Shown: one piece after another, positions 43,374 to 53,692 of the stretch | Numbering within the stretch: the stretch's first letter is position 1 | Layout: every line of letters starts with the position of its first letter | From: DASWLF01 sp963768765 | GTDB lineage: Bacteria > Desulfobacterota > Desulfobaccia > Desulfobaccales > 0-14-0-80-60-11 | DNA: 64,000 bases | Direction of reading: 5' to 3' | Assembly: GCA_963768765.1 (NCBI GenBank) | Contig: CAVYJK010000020.1 | Coordinates: 62,001-126,000, forward strand | Notes under the pieces: generated by a model | Seen by the model: only the letters and a program-made list of their open reading frames with translations | The model's database searches: none | Told to the model about the DNA's origin: nothing | Position numbers and translations under genes: made by a program

Positions 43374-46064
43374 TCACTCCTCTTTCAAAATCGCGGCCAG
43401 GTGCGGCTGGATGGCCCGCCAGGCGGGGAAGGCCGCGGCGGCCACCCCCAGGACCATTACCAGCAAAAGGGTTTGCCAGTAGATGCCGGGGGTGAAGTAG
43501 AGGTGGATGGTCCAGCCGAAGGCCTGCTTGTTGATGACCAGGATGAGCAACAGCGACAGCAGCGAGCCGCAGCCGGCGCCTAAGAGAAAGCTGAGGGCGC
43601 TGGCCAGCCCCGACTCCACCAGCACCATGCCCAGGATCTGGCGCCGGGAGGCCCCGATGCTTTGCAGCAGGGCCAGCTCCCGCTCCCGCTCCATGATGAG
43701 CACCAGGAAGGTGGTGATGATACCGAAGACCGCCACCACCACCGCCACCCCTTCCAGGGCGTAAGTCAGGGCAAAGGTCTCATCGAAGATTTTCAGAATG
43801 CCGTTTCTGAGGTCCCGGTGGGACAAGGTCAGGAGCCGGTAGCGGCCGCCGTAGCGCTCTTGCAGCCGGGCCTGGACCTCCGGCACCTTCCGGGGGTCCT
43901 TGAGGTAGAGACGCACCGCGTTCAGGTGGGTGTCCTGCCAGAAGCGGCGAAAGAGCTTGATGTCCATCCAGACGCTGGGGCCGTCGGTGCGGTAGTCGTA
44001 GAAGACCCCGGCGACGTTGAGCTTTTGCAGGCCGGCAGGAGTGGGCAAGAACAGGGAATCCCCCTCCTTTAAATTGAAGGTCTGGGCCAGGGGCTCCGAG
44101 ATGGCCACGTACCCCTGGGTACAGGTGACCTCCGGAACCGGCGGCAAGGGGAGGACCTCCTCCTCATCTGCCGCGGGAGATTTCCCGGCGCTCCCCGGGG
44201 GCCCTCCCCCCTCGCCCGGCGGGGGCGTGGCCGGGGCCGTCAGACCCCCCTTCCCCACCCGGTCCATAATCTCCTGCGTATCCCCCTGCCGGAACCACAA
44301 CCCTCCGTGGCGGGCCAACACCTCGAAGCTGCCGCCGATGGCCAGAATGTAGCGGTCCCTAAAGGGGAGGCGGACGCAACGGTAGAGGTAGATGTCGGCG
44401 ATGTCCGGGTCCCGGCGCAACTCCGGCAAGACCTCCGGCGGCAGGTACTGGTCGTAGGCCGCGGTGGAAAAGACCGCGGGCCCGAAAAAGATGTCCCCGC
44501 TGATGGAGCGGCTCACCCAGTCGTTCACCGTGCGGCGGAAAGACCCGATCATCACCGTCACCGCGATGAGCATCCCCAGGGCGCAGGCCAGGGCCGCGAC
44601 GGACACCGCGCTGCGGCTCAGGGACCCGGAAAGATACCGGCAGCCCAGGTCCCCGGCCGGGCCCAGCAGCTTGCCGAGCGCCGGCCTAAGCCCCAGCCCC
44701 AGGATGCGGGCGCACAGCGGGGTAAAAAAGGCGAAGGCCAGGAGAATGAGGAACGCGGCCCCGAACCCGGGCCAGGGGGGGCCGTCGCCCACCTGCCAGG
44801 ACGCCCCCACCCCGGCCAGGGCCAGGGCCGCCATTCCCCACCCGAAGATGATGAGCGCCCGGCTCCCCAGCCTTTCTTCCAGCTCCTCCCGGTACCACAC
44901 GGCCCGGACCTGGGTGCGGGCCGCCTCCCGGGCCGGGAGCGCCGCGGCCGCCAGGGTGGCGACCACGGACAGCCCCCAGGCCTGGAGCAGCAGGTCCCAC
45001 CGGACCCAGATCTCCTGCGCCATCACCGGCATATACAGGGAAGTGAGGTTCCGGGTAATCACCGCCAGGACGCCCTGGGCCAGCCCGACGCCCAGCCCCA
45101 GGCCCAGCAGACCGCCCGCCAGCCCGCTGGCCAGCCCCTCCGTCAGGAACAGGGCCAGGACCTGGCGAGGGGTCATGCCCAGGGTGCGCAGCAGGCCGAT
45201 TTCCCGGCGGCGCCGCACCACCGACAGGGTGACGGATTGATAGATGAGAAACATGCCCACGAACAGGGCGATGGCGCTCAGCACCACCAGGTTGAGGCGG
45301 TAGGAGGCCACCAGTCCCCGGGTGCGGCTGCTTTGGGACGCGGGCCGCACCACCTCCGCCCCCGGGGGCAGTTCCCGGGTGAGGTCCCCGATGACCCTGG
45401 CCTCATCCCCGCTGACCATGAGATCGACGTAATCCAGCACCCCCACCCGGTCCAGGAGTTCCTGGGCCCCGCCCAGGTCCATGAGGGCCACGGAGCCGTC
45501 CAGGGGGTAAAGGCCGCTGCGGGAGGAGAAGACGCCGGCCACCCGCAGGACCACCCTCCTGGCCCCCACCATCACCGGCAGCGAATCCCCGGCCTGCAAT
45601 TTCAGGCGGCCGGCCAGGCGGTGGCTGATGAAGACGGCGTCAGGACGGGTGAGGAAGTCCGTCCAGGCGGTGTCTCCCAGGCTGTTCGCTTGTGAAAACT
45701 CGTAATCCCGGAAGGGGCGTTCGGAAAAGGGGTCGATGCCCAGAAGGAGCACGGGGCCGGGCTCGGGTCCGGCCAGCTCCAGGACGCTTTCCACCACCGG
45801 GGCCGCGGCCTTGATTCCCGGGGCGCGGCTTACTTGGGCAAACAGGGCTTCGTCCAGGGGGGCGCCGGGGCTCTGGAGGCGCCATTGGGCCTTGCCGGTC
45901 ACCGCCGTGACCCCGTTCTCAAAGCTTTTCAAGGCGCTGGCCGCCGCCAGGGAGATGCTCAGGTACACCGCGGTGCCCAGGGCAATGCCCAGAATCCCCA
46001 GAAGGGTGCGCCCCGGATGCTGGATCAGGTGGCTCAGGGAGATGCGAAAAAGCCAGGGCTTCAT
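43374..46064 (-). CDS. ABC transporter permease, FtsX/MacB type
   Basis: A large inner-membrane permease with two FtsX-like modules. The first starts at TM1 (LLGILGIALGTAVYLSISLA), has a MacB-like periplasmic domain, then VVLSAIALFVGMFLIYQSVT and two more helices; a second set follows after AGDLGCRYLSGSLSRSAVSV, with the last domain ending WRAIQPHLAAILKEE. I start it at ATG 46062-46064 (896 residues), which overlaps the ATPase stop (ATGA). A proline/glycine-rich insert (PATPPPGEGGGPPGSAGKSP) sits in the second periplasmic domain. Likely exports or extracts a lipid, lipoprotein or peptide. Confidence 0.85.
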   Translation of the reverse strand: MKPWLFRISLSHLIQHPGRTLLGILGIALGTAVYLSISLAAASALKSFENGVTAVTGKAQWRLQSPGAPLDEALFAQVSRAPGIKAAAPVVESVLELAGPEPGPVLLLGIDPFSERPFRDYEFSQANSLGDTAWTDFLTRPDAVFISHRLAGRLKLQAGDSLPVMVGARRVVLRVAGVFSSRSGLYPLDGSVALMDLGGAQELLDRVGVLDYVDLMVSGDEARVIGDLTRELPPGAEVVRPASQSSRTRGLVASYRLNLVVLSAIALFVGMFLIYQSVTLSVVRRRREIGLLRTLGMTPRQVLALFLTEGLASGLAGGLLGLGLGVGLAQGVLAVITRNLTSLYMPVMAQEIWVRWDLLLQAWGLSVVATLAAAALPAREAARTQVRAVWYREELEERLGSRALIIFGWGMAALALAGVGASWQVGDGPPWPGFGAAFLILLAFAFFTPLCARILGLGLRPALGKLLGPAGDLGCRYLSGSLSRSAVSVAALACALGMLIAVTVMIGSFRRTVNDWVSRSISGDIFFGPAVFSTAAYDQYLPPEVLPELRRDPDIADIYLYRCVRLPFRDRYILAIGGSFEVLARHGGLWFRQGDTQEIMDRVGKGGLTAPATPPPGEGGGPPGSAGKSPAADEEEVLPLPPVPEVTCTQGYVAISEPLAQTFNLKEGDSLFLPTPAGLQKLNVAGVFYDYRTDGPSVWMDIKLFRRFWQDTHLNAVRLYLKDPRKVPEVQARLQERYGGRYRLLTLSHRDLRNGILKIFDETFALTYALEGVAVVVAVFGIITTFLVLIMERERELALLQSIGASRRQILGMVLVESGLASALSFLLGAGCGSLLSLLLILVINKQAFGWTIHLYFTPGIYWQTLLLVMVLGVAAAAFPAWRAIQPHLAAILKEE

Positions 46065-46723
46065 GTCAGCAGCCGGCCATCCCGCATCTTCAGGACTCGG
46101 GTGGCGAAGTCCCCGGCCTCGGCATGGCTCACCAGGACCACGGTTTTGCGCCACGCCCGGTGCAGGTGGGAAAAGAGTTCCAGAATCCGGGCCGCGGTGG
46201 CGGAATCGAGGTTTCCCGTAGGCTCATCAGCCAGGACCACCGCCGGATCGTTGATCAGGGCCCGGGCGATGGCGGCCCGCTGCATCTCGCCGCCGGAGAC
46301 CTGGTGCGGCTTGTGGTTGAGGCGTCCGCCCAGGCCCACTTCCGTCAGCCAATTGCAGGCCTCCTCCCGGGCCGTATCAAAAGGCGCTCCCTGGAGGACC
46401 CGGGGCAGGGCCACGTTTTCCAGGAGCGTCAACAGGGGCAAAAGATTGAAGGACTGGAACACCACCCCCACCCGGTCCCGGCGGAAGCGGGTGAGCTCCG
46501 GCTCCTTGAGGCGGGCGAGATCCCGGCCGTGCAGGAGCACCCGGCCGGAGCTGGGGGGCTCCAGGCCGCCGATGATGTGCAGGAGAGTGCTTTTGCCGCA
46601 GCCGCTTTTGCCGGTGATGGCCACAAACTCGCCGGCGGCGATCTCCAGGTTGACGCCTCTCAAGGCCTGGATCTCCTCGGGCCCCCGGTAGTAAACCTTG
46701 CTCACCTGCACCAGATCAATCAT
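46061..46723 (-). CDS. ABC transporter ATPase, LolD/MacB type
   Basis: The ATPase partner of the 43374 permease. 220 residues with Walker A GKSGCGKSTLLHIIGGL, signature VSGGEMQRAAIARALINDP, Walker B VVLADEPTGNLDS and switch VLVSHAEAG. It follows the LolD/MacB/FtsE type that drives mechanotransmission instead of transport through a pore. It is first in a two-gene operon with its permease (4-bp overlap). The spacer upstream is shared with the divergent ThiF-like gene. Confidence 0.9.
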   Translation of the reverse strand: MIDLVQVSKVYYRGPEEIQALRGVNLEIAAGEFVAITGKSGCGKSTLLHIIGGLEPPSSGRVLLHGRDLARLKEPELTRFRRDRVGVVFQSFNLLPLLTLLENVALPRVLQGAPFDTAREEACNWLTEVGLGGRLNHKPHQVSGGEMQRAAIARALINDPAVVLADEPTGNLDSATAARILELFSHLHRAWRKTVVLVSHAEAGDFATRVLKMRDGRLLT

Positions 46724-46805
46724 TAAGAACTTCCTCGCGGCTGTGCGGACGCTGGACGGAAGTAATTATAACCGCAGCCGCCGGAAATTTAAAGTGAGAC
46801 CCTCT

Positions 46806-46885
46806 CCTTGCCGATGTTATCGGCAAGGGCGGACAGAGGCCGGCGGCTGTTCGCCTCGCAGTGTCTGCAGCCGGGAAAACCGCCC
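46806..46885 (+). promoter_or_regulatory. Structured leader before ThiF-like gene
   Basis: A perfect 10-bp hairpin, CCTTGCCGAT/ATCGGCAAGG (46806-46828, loop GTT), overlaps the left arm of a second, longer-range stem GGGCGG (46827-46832)/CCGCCC (46880-46885) that encloses GCCGGCGGCTG/CAGCCGG. Bases 46827-46828 can pair in only one of the two. The structure ends 25 nt before the start codon of 46911. It could be a regulatory switch; I cannot match it to a known riboswitch. Confidence 0.35.
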
Positions 46886-46910
46886 TCATTCCGCTTATTC
46901 GGATGGAGTA

Positions 46911-47723
46911 ATGACCGTATCCAACTTGAGCCCTGCGGAAGTGACCCGGTACTCCCGCCAGATGACCCTGGGGGGCTGGGGCCGGGAAGCCCAGGAGCGG
47001 CTGAAGTCCTCCCGGGTCCTAATTGCCGGAGCCGGCGGCCTGGGAGCCGCCGCCGCGCTCTACCTCCTGGCCGGCGGGGTGGGGGCCATCCGCCTGGTGG
47101 ATGGGGCCCGGGTGAGCCTCTCGGACCTGGGCCACCAGATCCTGTTCCGGGAAAAGGACCTGGGCAAGGCCAAGGCTGCGGTGGCCGAGCGCCGCCTCAA
47201 GGAGATCAACCCTTTTGTCCTGGTGGAAAGCCAGGTAAAAAACGTTTCGGAACACAATGTCGTCCGGCTGGCTTCGGGCCACCACCTGCTCATCGACGCC
47301 ACCAACAACGCCGCGGCGCGCTTTCTCCTGAACCAGGCCGCGGCCAAGTTCCGCACCCCCCTGGTTTATGCCTGGGTCTGGGAGATGAGCGGCTGTCTGA
47401 CCACCTCCTGGCCGGGCCAGGGCCCCTGCCTGGCCTGCGCCTTTCCCGAGGGCTCCCGGGTGGGCCAGCCCGCGCTCCTGGGGCCCCTGCCGGGAGTTCT
47501 GGGGTCCCTGCTGGCCCTGGAAGCCCTGCGCATCCTGGGAGGCCTGGGCCCGGCATTGCTGGGCCGCCTGCTCACCTTCAAAGGCGACCCCTTGCAGTTC
47601 ACGGAACGGCCGATAAAACCCGATTCCCAGTGCCCGGTTTGCCGCCGCCTGGCCCCGCCGGAAAATTTGAAGATGGTATCCCGAAGCAATTTGCCGCGGA
47701 ACCCCACTGCCATGGCAAAATAG
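46911..47723 (+). CDS. ThiF/MoeB-family adenylyltransferase
   Basis: An E1-like enzyme that adenylates the C-terminal glycine of a ubiquitin-like sulfur carrier (ThiS or MoaD type). 270 residues: RYSRQMTLGGWGREAQERLK, nucleotide-binding VLIAGAGGLGAAAALYLLAG, LVDGARVSLSDLGHQILF and ADP-binding-region acidic/Arg residues; CxxC zinc pairs are visible as CLAC and CPVC. I choose ATG 46911 behind GGATGGAG; the frame is open upstream through the leader. No carrier gene is beside it, so thiamine and molybdopterin roles cannot be separated. It diverges from the ABC ATPase. Confidence 0.85.
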   Translation: MTVSNLSPAEVTRYSRQMTLGGWGREAQERLKSSRVLIAGAGGLGAAAALYLLAGGVGAIRLVDGARVSLSDLGHQILFREKDLGKAKAAVAERRLKEINPFVLVESQVKNVSEHNVVRLASGHHLLIDATNNAAARFLLNQAAAKFRTPLVYAWVWEMSGCLTTSWPGQGPCLACAFPEGSRVGQPALLGPLPGVLGSLLALEALRILGGLGPALLGRLLTFKGDPLQFTERPIKPDSQCPVCRRLAPPENLKMVSRSNLPRNPTAMAK

Positions 47724-48101
47724 CGGAGGCTCCCCCCGGGCTCTAAAGAACCCGGCGCCCCAGAGAAGACCATCGGTTTACTCTTCGGAATCTTTTCCTC
47801 AAAACCCACAAAAATTTATTAAAGTTTTTTCTGGAAATTTCGAATAGAAGGACACATCCCTCGCGGTGCGGCGAAAGAAATTAACGGGGGATTTGCGGGA
47901 GGAAGCGCCTCGCCAGGAAACGGCGGCGTTTGGCCTTCTGGCTTCTGGGGTAAGGTCGCAGGCAGGTTGGGGCCGAAGCTTCCCTTGCAGCTGGCAGATT
48001 TGGGCAACAGGTTGGCGGTCGGCTGCCAGGTCAGCCGCCATAAAGTTGAGTTAAAAACCACCGGGCCACAAGCTTATGGAGAAAAGAAAGGCTGACACAC
48101 C
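47724..48101. other. Intergenic region, no gene recognised
   Basis: About 380 bp upstream of the MerR gene. Short frames exist on both strands (for example 47866-48054) but none has a family match or a good start. The middle part (47900-48050) is GC-rich with several GGCAGG/GGCTGCC runs. Confidence 0.5.
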
Positions 48102-48425
48102 ATGAAGATGCTAGAAGTTTCCCGCAACCTGATGCTCACCATCGAGCAGATCTCCCGGCTCACCGGGGTGCGCAAGTCCACGCTGCGCTATTGGGAGAAA
48201 TCCTTTAACAATTTCCTCAAGCCGGCCCGGACTCACTCCAACCGCCGGGAATACACCCTGGAAGACCTGGACCGGGTCAGGACCATCAAGCGCCTGCTGG
48301 AGCAGGAGCACCTGACCGCCCACGGGGTGCGCTTGCGCCTGGTTGAGCTTTTTGCCAAAGGGCGGGAAGGCGGTGTCCGGCGCCAACCCAAGTCCGCCCA
48401 GGTGAGCGGCAGCCCCCCGGCTTAG
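48102..48425 (+). CDS. MerR-family transcriptional regulator
   Basis: A 107-residue small MerR-type DNA-binding protein. The N-terminal winged helix is LTIEQISRLTGVRKSTLRYW followed by EKSFNNFLKPARTHSNRREY; the second helix block is TLEDLDRVRTIKRLLEQEHL. It lacks a C-terminal ligand-binding domain or metal cysteines, as in short MerR proteins that read the DNA or a partner instead. AGAAAGGCTGACACACC precedes the ATG, a weak site. Target genes cannot be told from the context. Confidence 0.85.
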   Translation: MKMLEVSRNLMLTIEQISRLTGVRKSTLRYWEKSFNNFLKPARTHSNRREYTLEDLDRVRTIKRLLEQEHLTAHGVRLRLVELFAKGREGGVRRQPKSAQVSGSPPA

Positions 48426-48624
48426 TAATCCCGTTTTCGGTTTTCGGTTTCCGGTTCTCGGTTTGGAAAATCTGGAACCATAGGGCGTGCCATGCTCGCC
48501 GCCTTTATTGCAACAGGCCGGACAAGTTGGCGGAAAGAAAATGCCTTAAATCATTCTCGCCTTTTCGCCCTTTCATCACCTGAAGGTGAAGCCACCCAAC
48601 TAACCTGTTGGCCGATCTGGGCTC

Positions 48625-49723
48625 TCAGTCCGGCAGCCGCGCATCCAGCATCCGCGCCAGCTCCCCGGCTTCGGGGGAGAACCCGAAAACCTCCCGCCAG
48701 ACTCTGGGGCTTTCCATGCAAAGATACACCAGCGCCTCCGGCGCGGCCTGGGCCAGCCACTCCCGCATCCGGCCGTACATCTCGACGCGCCGGCTCTTGA
48801 AATAGCGGAGCTTGCCGTCCGGGGCCAGGACCATCTCCTGGTCCGCAATGCGGCTCAGGGGAAAGCGGCGGTGGATGATGTCCCGCAAAGGGGGCAGGAA
48901 CCGCAGGCCCCCCAGGCTGATCCAGACTATGGCCGTTGGGGGCACCGACCTCCCCCAGGCGCGCCACGGTGCGCCGGTAGGCTTCTTCCCAGCCAGGGAA
49001 ATAGATGAGGGGATCGAAGTGGAAGGCGATCCTGAAGCCCGCGGCTGCGGCCCTCTCCGCCGCCCGGAGCCTGGCTGCCAAAGGCGCGGTGAGTTTCTCT
49101 TCGCCGCCGATGACCTCTTCCGGGTTGAGGGACCAGGCAAAGACCACTCTGGGGTTGGGTCCCCAAGCAAGTAAATCTTCATCCACCGGCCGCTTGCTCT
49201 TGATTTCCAGTAAAGCCCGCGGCCGACCGGCGAACCAGGGGATGAGGCGCTCATTCAGCCCCGTGAGGGAGTCCAGGGCCAGGCTGTCGCCGAACTCGCC
49301 GGTCCCCAGGCGCCATACCTCGCCGGGATTTTCGGCCCATCCGCACGTGAGCTCCGCCAGCAAATCCTCCACATTAACGAAAATGGTAATGGCCGGGACG
49401 TTGACGTAACCTTGCAGGACGCAGTAAGTGCAGTCCATGGGGCAGTTGACCGTGACCTGGAGCACCTGGTAGCCGCAGCAGATATAGTCCCGGGTGCCGG
49501 GGCAGGGCCGCCGGAAGGGGCCTTTCTGCACCGCCAGCAGCAGGGTGGACTTGGCCTCCGGGAGCCAGGGGCTCGCTCCCGCTCCAGGGGGCCTGAGGCT
49601 GTCCCGATCTTCGATGACCGTGACCGGCACCCCCGGCAGACGCGCCAGGATGCGCCGGGTCATCTCATAATCCCGGGCCTCTTTCTCCATTAAAATCCGG
49701 CGTATTCGTCTGGGTAAAGGCAT
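48625..49723 (-). CDS. Spore-photoproduct-lyase-like radical SAM protein (one frameshift)
   Basis: A radical SAM enzyme resembling spore photoproduct lyase, which repairs thymine dimers. The radical SAM motif C-x3-C-x2-C is in NCPMDCTYCVLQGYVN, with an upstream RDYICCGYQVLQVT. An extra base near 48933-48934 breaks the frame after GEVGAPN; corrected, it continues AIVWISLGGLRFLPPLRDII and ends ARMLDARLPD at 365 residues. Homologues occur in non-spore-forming Desulfobacterota, so DNA repair is plausible but unproven. I start at MPLPRRIRRIL (49723). Confidence 0.8.
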
Positions 49724-49729
49724 AAATGA

Positions 49730-49862
49730 ATTGGGGGAAGGGGCCAGGGCCCACGGCCCCTGCCCCTTCCCCCAAACCCCCTTCCCCAACCCCATACTGG
49801 GGGTTGGGAGAGGAGTTTGAGGGGAGGGCGGGGGAATTGACTTCCCCCGGCCCTCCCCTCAA
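49730..49862. repeat. GC-rich multi-hairpin intergenic element
   Basis: Two stems: GGGGGAAGGGGCCAGGGCC/GGCCCCTGCCCCTTCCCCC (49733-49777) and GGGGAGGGCGGGGGAA/TTCCCCCGGCCCTCCCC (49829-49858), joined by CAACCCC/GGGGTTG. It directly follows the ppdK stop on the minus strand, in the same family as 9325. Confidence 0.75.
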
Positions 49863-49866
49863 GTCC

Positions 49867-52712
49867 CTACAGCGACTTGGACCGCACCACCTGGCCCTTT
49901 TGCTCCTTGACCATGGCGTGGGCCGCGGCCATGCGGGCGATGGGGATGCGCATGGGCGAGCACGACACGTAGTTCAGGCCGATGCGGTGGCAGAACTCCA
50001 CCGCCTGGGGCTGACCGCCGTGTTCGCCGCAGATGCCGATCTTCAGATCCGGCCGGGTCTTGCGCCCTTCTCTTACCGCGTGCTGCATGAGCCAGCCCAC
50101 CCCCAGTTCGTCCAGCATTTCAAAGGGGTTGTGTCTGAGGATGCCCTCGGTGTTGTAGATGGGCAGGAACTTGTTCTCCGCGTCCTCCCGGGAGAAGGAG
50201 AAGATCCCCTGGGTGAGGTCGTTGGTGCCGAAGGAGAAGAACTCGGCCACTTCCGCGATCCGTGCGGCCCGGATACAGGCCCGGGCAATTTCCACCATGG
50301 TGCCGAACTTGTATTTAATTTTGACGTTGTAGCGTTTTTCCACCTCTTTATGGATCTTCTCCACCCGCGGCTTGACCCACACCAGCTCCTGGCGGGTGCA
50401 GACATTGGGCACCATGATTTCCGGCCGGACGTCGATCTTTTCCCGCAGGGCCAGGGCCGTGGCCTCAAAGATGGCCTGGATCTGCATGTCATAGATTTCC
50501 GGGAAGGAGATGCCGCAGCGCACTCCCCGGTTGCCCAGCATGGGGTTGTATTCGGTGAGCACCCTGACCCGGCGCAGCACCTTTTCTTTCTGCTTCAGGA
50601 GTTTCTGATCCAGGCCCTTGGCCCTGAACTCGCTGAACTCCCGGGCCACCGTCTCGATGCTGGGCACGTACTTGTAAAGTTCGGGGTCCAGGATGGTCAG
50701 GGTGCCGGGCAACTGCTCCAGGGCGTTTAAGATCTGGTTGAACTCTTTGAGCCGGTTGACTTCATTCAGCAGCTCTTCGATGCTGGGCAAGAATTCGTGC
50801 AGCGGCGGGTCCAGCAGGCGGATGGTGACGGGCAGCCCGTCCATGGCCCGGAAGATTTCCACGAAATCCTGGCGCTGCATGGGCATGAGCTTGTCGGCCC
50901 AGCGCTTCCGCTCTTCCGGGGTGTCCGCCAGAATCATGTTGCGCATCAGGGGCAGGCGCTCCGCTTCGTTGAACATGCGCTCGGTGCGAACCAGGCCGAT
51001 GCCTTTGGCGCCATGGTGGCGGGCCTTGGCGGCCATGTCCGGGGTGTCGGCGTTGGCCCACACCTCGATTTTGGCCAGCTTGTCGGCCCACTCCATCAGG
51101 ACGGCCAGGTCCTTGGGGAGTTCCGGGTCCAGCATGGGGACGACGCCCAGGAAGACCTTGCCGGCCGTGCCGTCCAGGGTGACAATATCCCCTTCCTTGA
51201 TGACCACGCTGCCTACCCGGGCCTCTTTCAGCTCATAATTGATGTCCAGCCCCTCCGCCCCGGAGACGCAGGGTTTGCCCATGCCCCGGGCCACCACTGC
51301 GGCGTGGGAGGTCTTGCCGCCCCGGCTGGTGAGGATGCCCTGGGCTGCAAAGAACCCGTGGATGTCATCCGGCTTGGTTTCGATGCGGGTGAGGATGATC
51401 CTTTCACCCGCGTTGCCCAGGCGCTCGGCCCGGTCGGCGTCGAACACCACTTTACCCGTGGCCGCCCCCGGAGAGGCGGAGATGCCTTCGGCCAGGGGTT
51501 CGATTTTTGCATCGGGGTCGATGCGCCGGTGCAGAAACTGCTCCAGCATGTCCGGCTCGATCCTGAGCAGGGCCTCCTCCTCGGTGATCAGGCCTTCCTT
51601 GACCATGTCCACCGAGGTTTTGCACAGGGCCCAGGCGTTCATCTTGCCGTTGCGGGTCTGAAGCATGTAGAGCTTACCGCGCTCGATGGTGAACTCGAAG
51701 TCCTGCACTTCCCGGTAGTGCTTCTCCAGGATATTGTGCATCTGAGCCAGCTCACGGTAGAGGGCCGGCATATCGGTGCGCAGCTCTTTCAAAGGCCGGG
51801 GAGTGCGGATGCCGGCTACCACGTCCTCGCCCTGGGCGTTGATCAGGTAGTCGCCGTAGAGGATATTCTCACCGGTGCCCGGGTCCCGGGTGAAGCCCAC
51901 GCCGGTGGCCGAATCATTGCCCATGTTGCCGAAGACCATGGTGCAGATGTTCACCGCGGTGCCGTTGGCCAGGTCCGGGGTGATGTTGAACTGGCGCCGG
52001 TAGTCCACCGCCCGTTTACCCATCCAGGATTTGAAGACGCCGTCGATGGAGATGACCAGTTGGGCCCAGGGGTCCTGGGGGAAGGGTTTGCCGGTTTCTT
52101 TCTTGATCAAGTCTTTAAATTTCTCACATACCTCTGCCATGGCCTCGGCGGAAAGTTCCGTGTCCACCGTGGCATGATGTTTCTTTTTGACTTCTTCAAA
52201 AATGCCATCGAATTTATCCTCTTTAGTCACCGGATCCGGCTCAATCCCCAGGCCGATCTTGCCGAAAAGCTGCAAAAAGCGCCGGTAGGCATCGTTGACG
52301 AAGCGCTCGTTCTGGGTCAGAGCGATCATACCCTTGGCGGTCTCATCGTTGAGGCCCAGATTGAGAATGGTGTCCATCATGCCGGGCATGGACAGGGCGG
52401 AGCCGGAGCGCACCGATATCAGCAAGGGATTCTTGGGGTCCCCGAAGCCCTTGCCGGTCTTGGCTTCCAGGGCCGACATGTAGTCGTGCACCTCATCCAT
52501 GAGGCCCTCGGGGAAATGGGACCCCTGGGCGAAGTACTCCTGGTTGGCCTCAGTGGTGATGACAGAATCCCGGCGGCACCGGCAAGCCCGATCTGGGTCA
52601 TGGTGCACAGACCGGCGCCCTTGCCTCCCAAAAGTTTCTTATTGGTGCCGTCGCCTTCCTCGAAGGCATAGCAATAACGCTTTTTGGCTTCCTTCACTGC
52701 TTGCTTCGCCAT
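49867..52712 (-). CDS. ppdK: Pyruvate, phosphate dikinase (two frameshifts)
   Basis: Interconverts pyruvate and phosphoenolpyruvate using ATP/AMP and phosphate, a gluconeogenic or glycolytic valve in anaerobes. N-terminus MAKQAVKEAKKRYCYAFEEG, then LLGGKGAGLCTMTQIGL; two single-base insertions near 52582-52590 and 52561-52568 interrupt GLPVPPGFVITTEANQEYF (quoted in part). The rest is intact: the phosphohistidine loop GGKTSHAAVVARGMGKPCVS and the catalytic cysteine in GICGEHGGQPQAVEF. Corrected length is about 947 residues. Start: AAGGAGAAGGG before ATG 52712. It is monocistronic or linked to the 49723 gene only across a hairpin element. Confidence 0.93.
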
Positions 52713-52939
52713 GTCGCCCTTCTCCTTATCTAGATCGATTTTCCGATTTCCCCGGATTTCTTACATGAATGTGACTTCTCATACCATGATATTATGAAGA
52801 GATTCAAAAAGAAAATTCATACTCGGATTATGCCAGCCTTCCCCAGCGGCGTCAGAGAGCACGGGGAGCAAGAAGGCAAAAACGTTGAGGAAACTGCCGG
52901 TTCAGGCCACCTGGGAAATAGACCGACTTCCCTGGATAA

Positions 52940-53185
52940 ATGGAAAATAGCAAGATCTTTGCTATAATGCAAGAGATGGCATTCGATTATCTCCGGGGCC
53001 GGTGGCGGCGTTTGCTCCAGAGACTCGGCTGGCGCTCCAAGGGCCTGCCGACCTGGGGTGAGGGCCCGCCCACCATCCTGGGCATCTGTGCAAACTGCGG
53101 CGCGGTGGTCCTTGAGGGCTGGCACCGGGAGATTCCAGGCGGCCTCCTGTGCCGGCGCTGCGCCGGTAAAGAGTTGGAGGAGTAA
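52940..53185 (+). CDS. Small CxxC zinc-ribbon protein, unknown
   Basis: An 81-residue protein with CANCGAVVLEGW and CRRCAGKE, a likely four-cysteine zinc ribbon, following a basic helix (FDYLRGRWRRLLQRLGW). Function unknown. The start is uncertain: ATG 52940 gives the longest product; ATG 52967 and 52976 are alternatives, and a TATAAT at about 52963 could be a -10 element, which would favour a later start. It diverges from ppdK. A GC-rich partial element (53190-53245) follows. Confidence 0.6.
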   Translation: MENSKIFAIMQEMAFDYLRGRWRRLLQRLGWRSKGLPTWGEGPPTILGICANCGAVVLEGWHREIPGGLLCRRCAGKELEE

Positions 53186-53277
53186 TTTTAGGGGAGAGCC
53201 GGGGGACTTTTTCGTAAGGGCCCCCCGCTCTCCCCTAAAACCCCTCCCAACCCCCCAAAGAGGGGTGAAAAAGAAAT

Positions 53278-53298
53278 GTAGGGTGGGCACTGCCCACC
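53278..53298 (+). repeat. REP left of gene remnant
   Basis: 21-bp REP beginning GTAGGGTGGGCACTGCCC; exact inverted match at 53693-53713. Differs by one base from the REP pair bracketing the transposase. Confidence 0.9.
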
Positions 53299-53310
53299 AT
53301 TCCCTTTAAA

Positions 53311-53624
53311 ATGTTGTGGAAGGGGAACCAATTTTGAAGGCATCGAAGCGGGCCACGACGACCCGAATGGGCCCTCAACCTGCACCTGCGGGTGGCCCGG
53401 GACCACCTGGTCCTGAGCGTCTGGGCGGTCCGGGGTAAGTGGCCGGAATCTCCGACCGCCTGGCCCAAATCCTGGGGCCGCCCCGGGATAAACCCGCGGT
53501 TTGCGGCTGGGGCGACTGCATGGACGACGACAAGGACGCCCCCCAACAGTCCACCATGTGGGAGTTCGAACCCACGCAGCGCCCGGAAGTACTGGAAAAG
53601 GTGAAGATATTTTTGGGGCTGTAA
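53311..53624 (+). pseudogene. Decayed small gene inside inverted REPs
   Basis: Reading across frames gives one coherent ~105-residue protein: MLWKGNQF, FEGIEAGHDDP, WALNLHLRVARDHLVLSVWA, then GISDRLAQILGPPRDKPAVC and GWGDCMDDDKDAPQQSTMWE to the stop at 53622-53624. About three single-base indels are needed (near 53334, 53370 and 53437). I do not recognise the family. It occupies most of the segment between the two REPs. Confidence 0.45.
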
Positions 53625-53692
53625 TAATAAATTGGTGGCACAGGCGTCCCGCCTGTGCCGTAGGGGCGACCCGGCGGGTCGCCCCTCGTCTT

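Noticed and set aside
44307..45695. Long plus-strand frame opposite the ABC permease
   Set aside because: Composition typical of antisense reading; the permease has proper transmembrane segments and partners.
46698..46910. Longer N-terminus for the ThiF-like protein (from 46698)
   Set aside because: It would translate the structured leader and overlap the divergent gene; the conserved start with a ribosome-binding site is at 46911.
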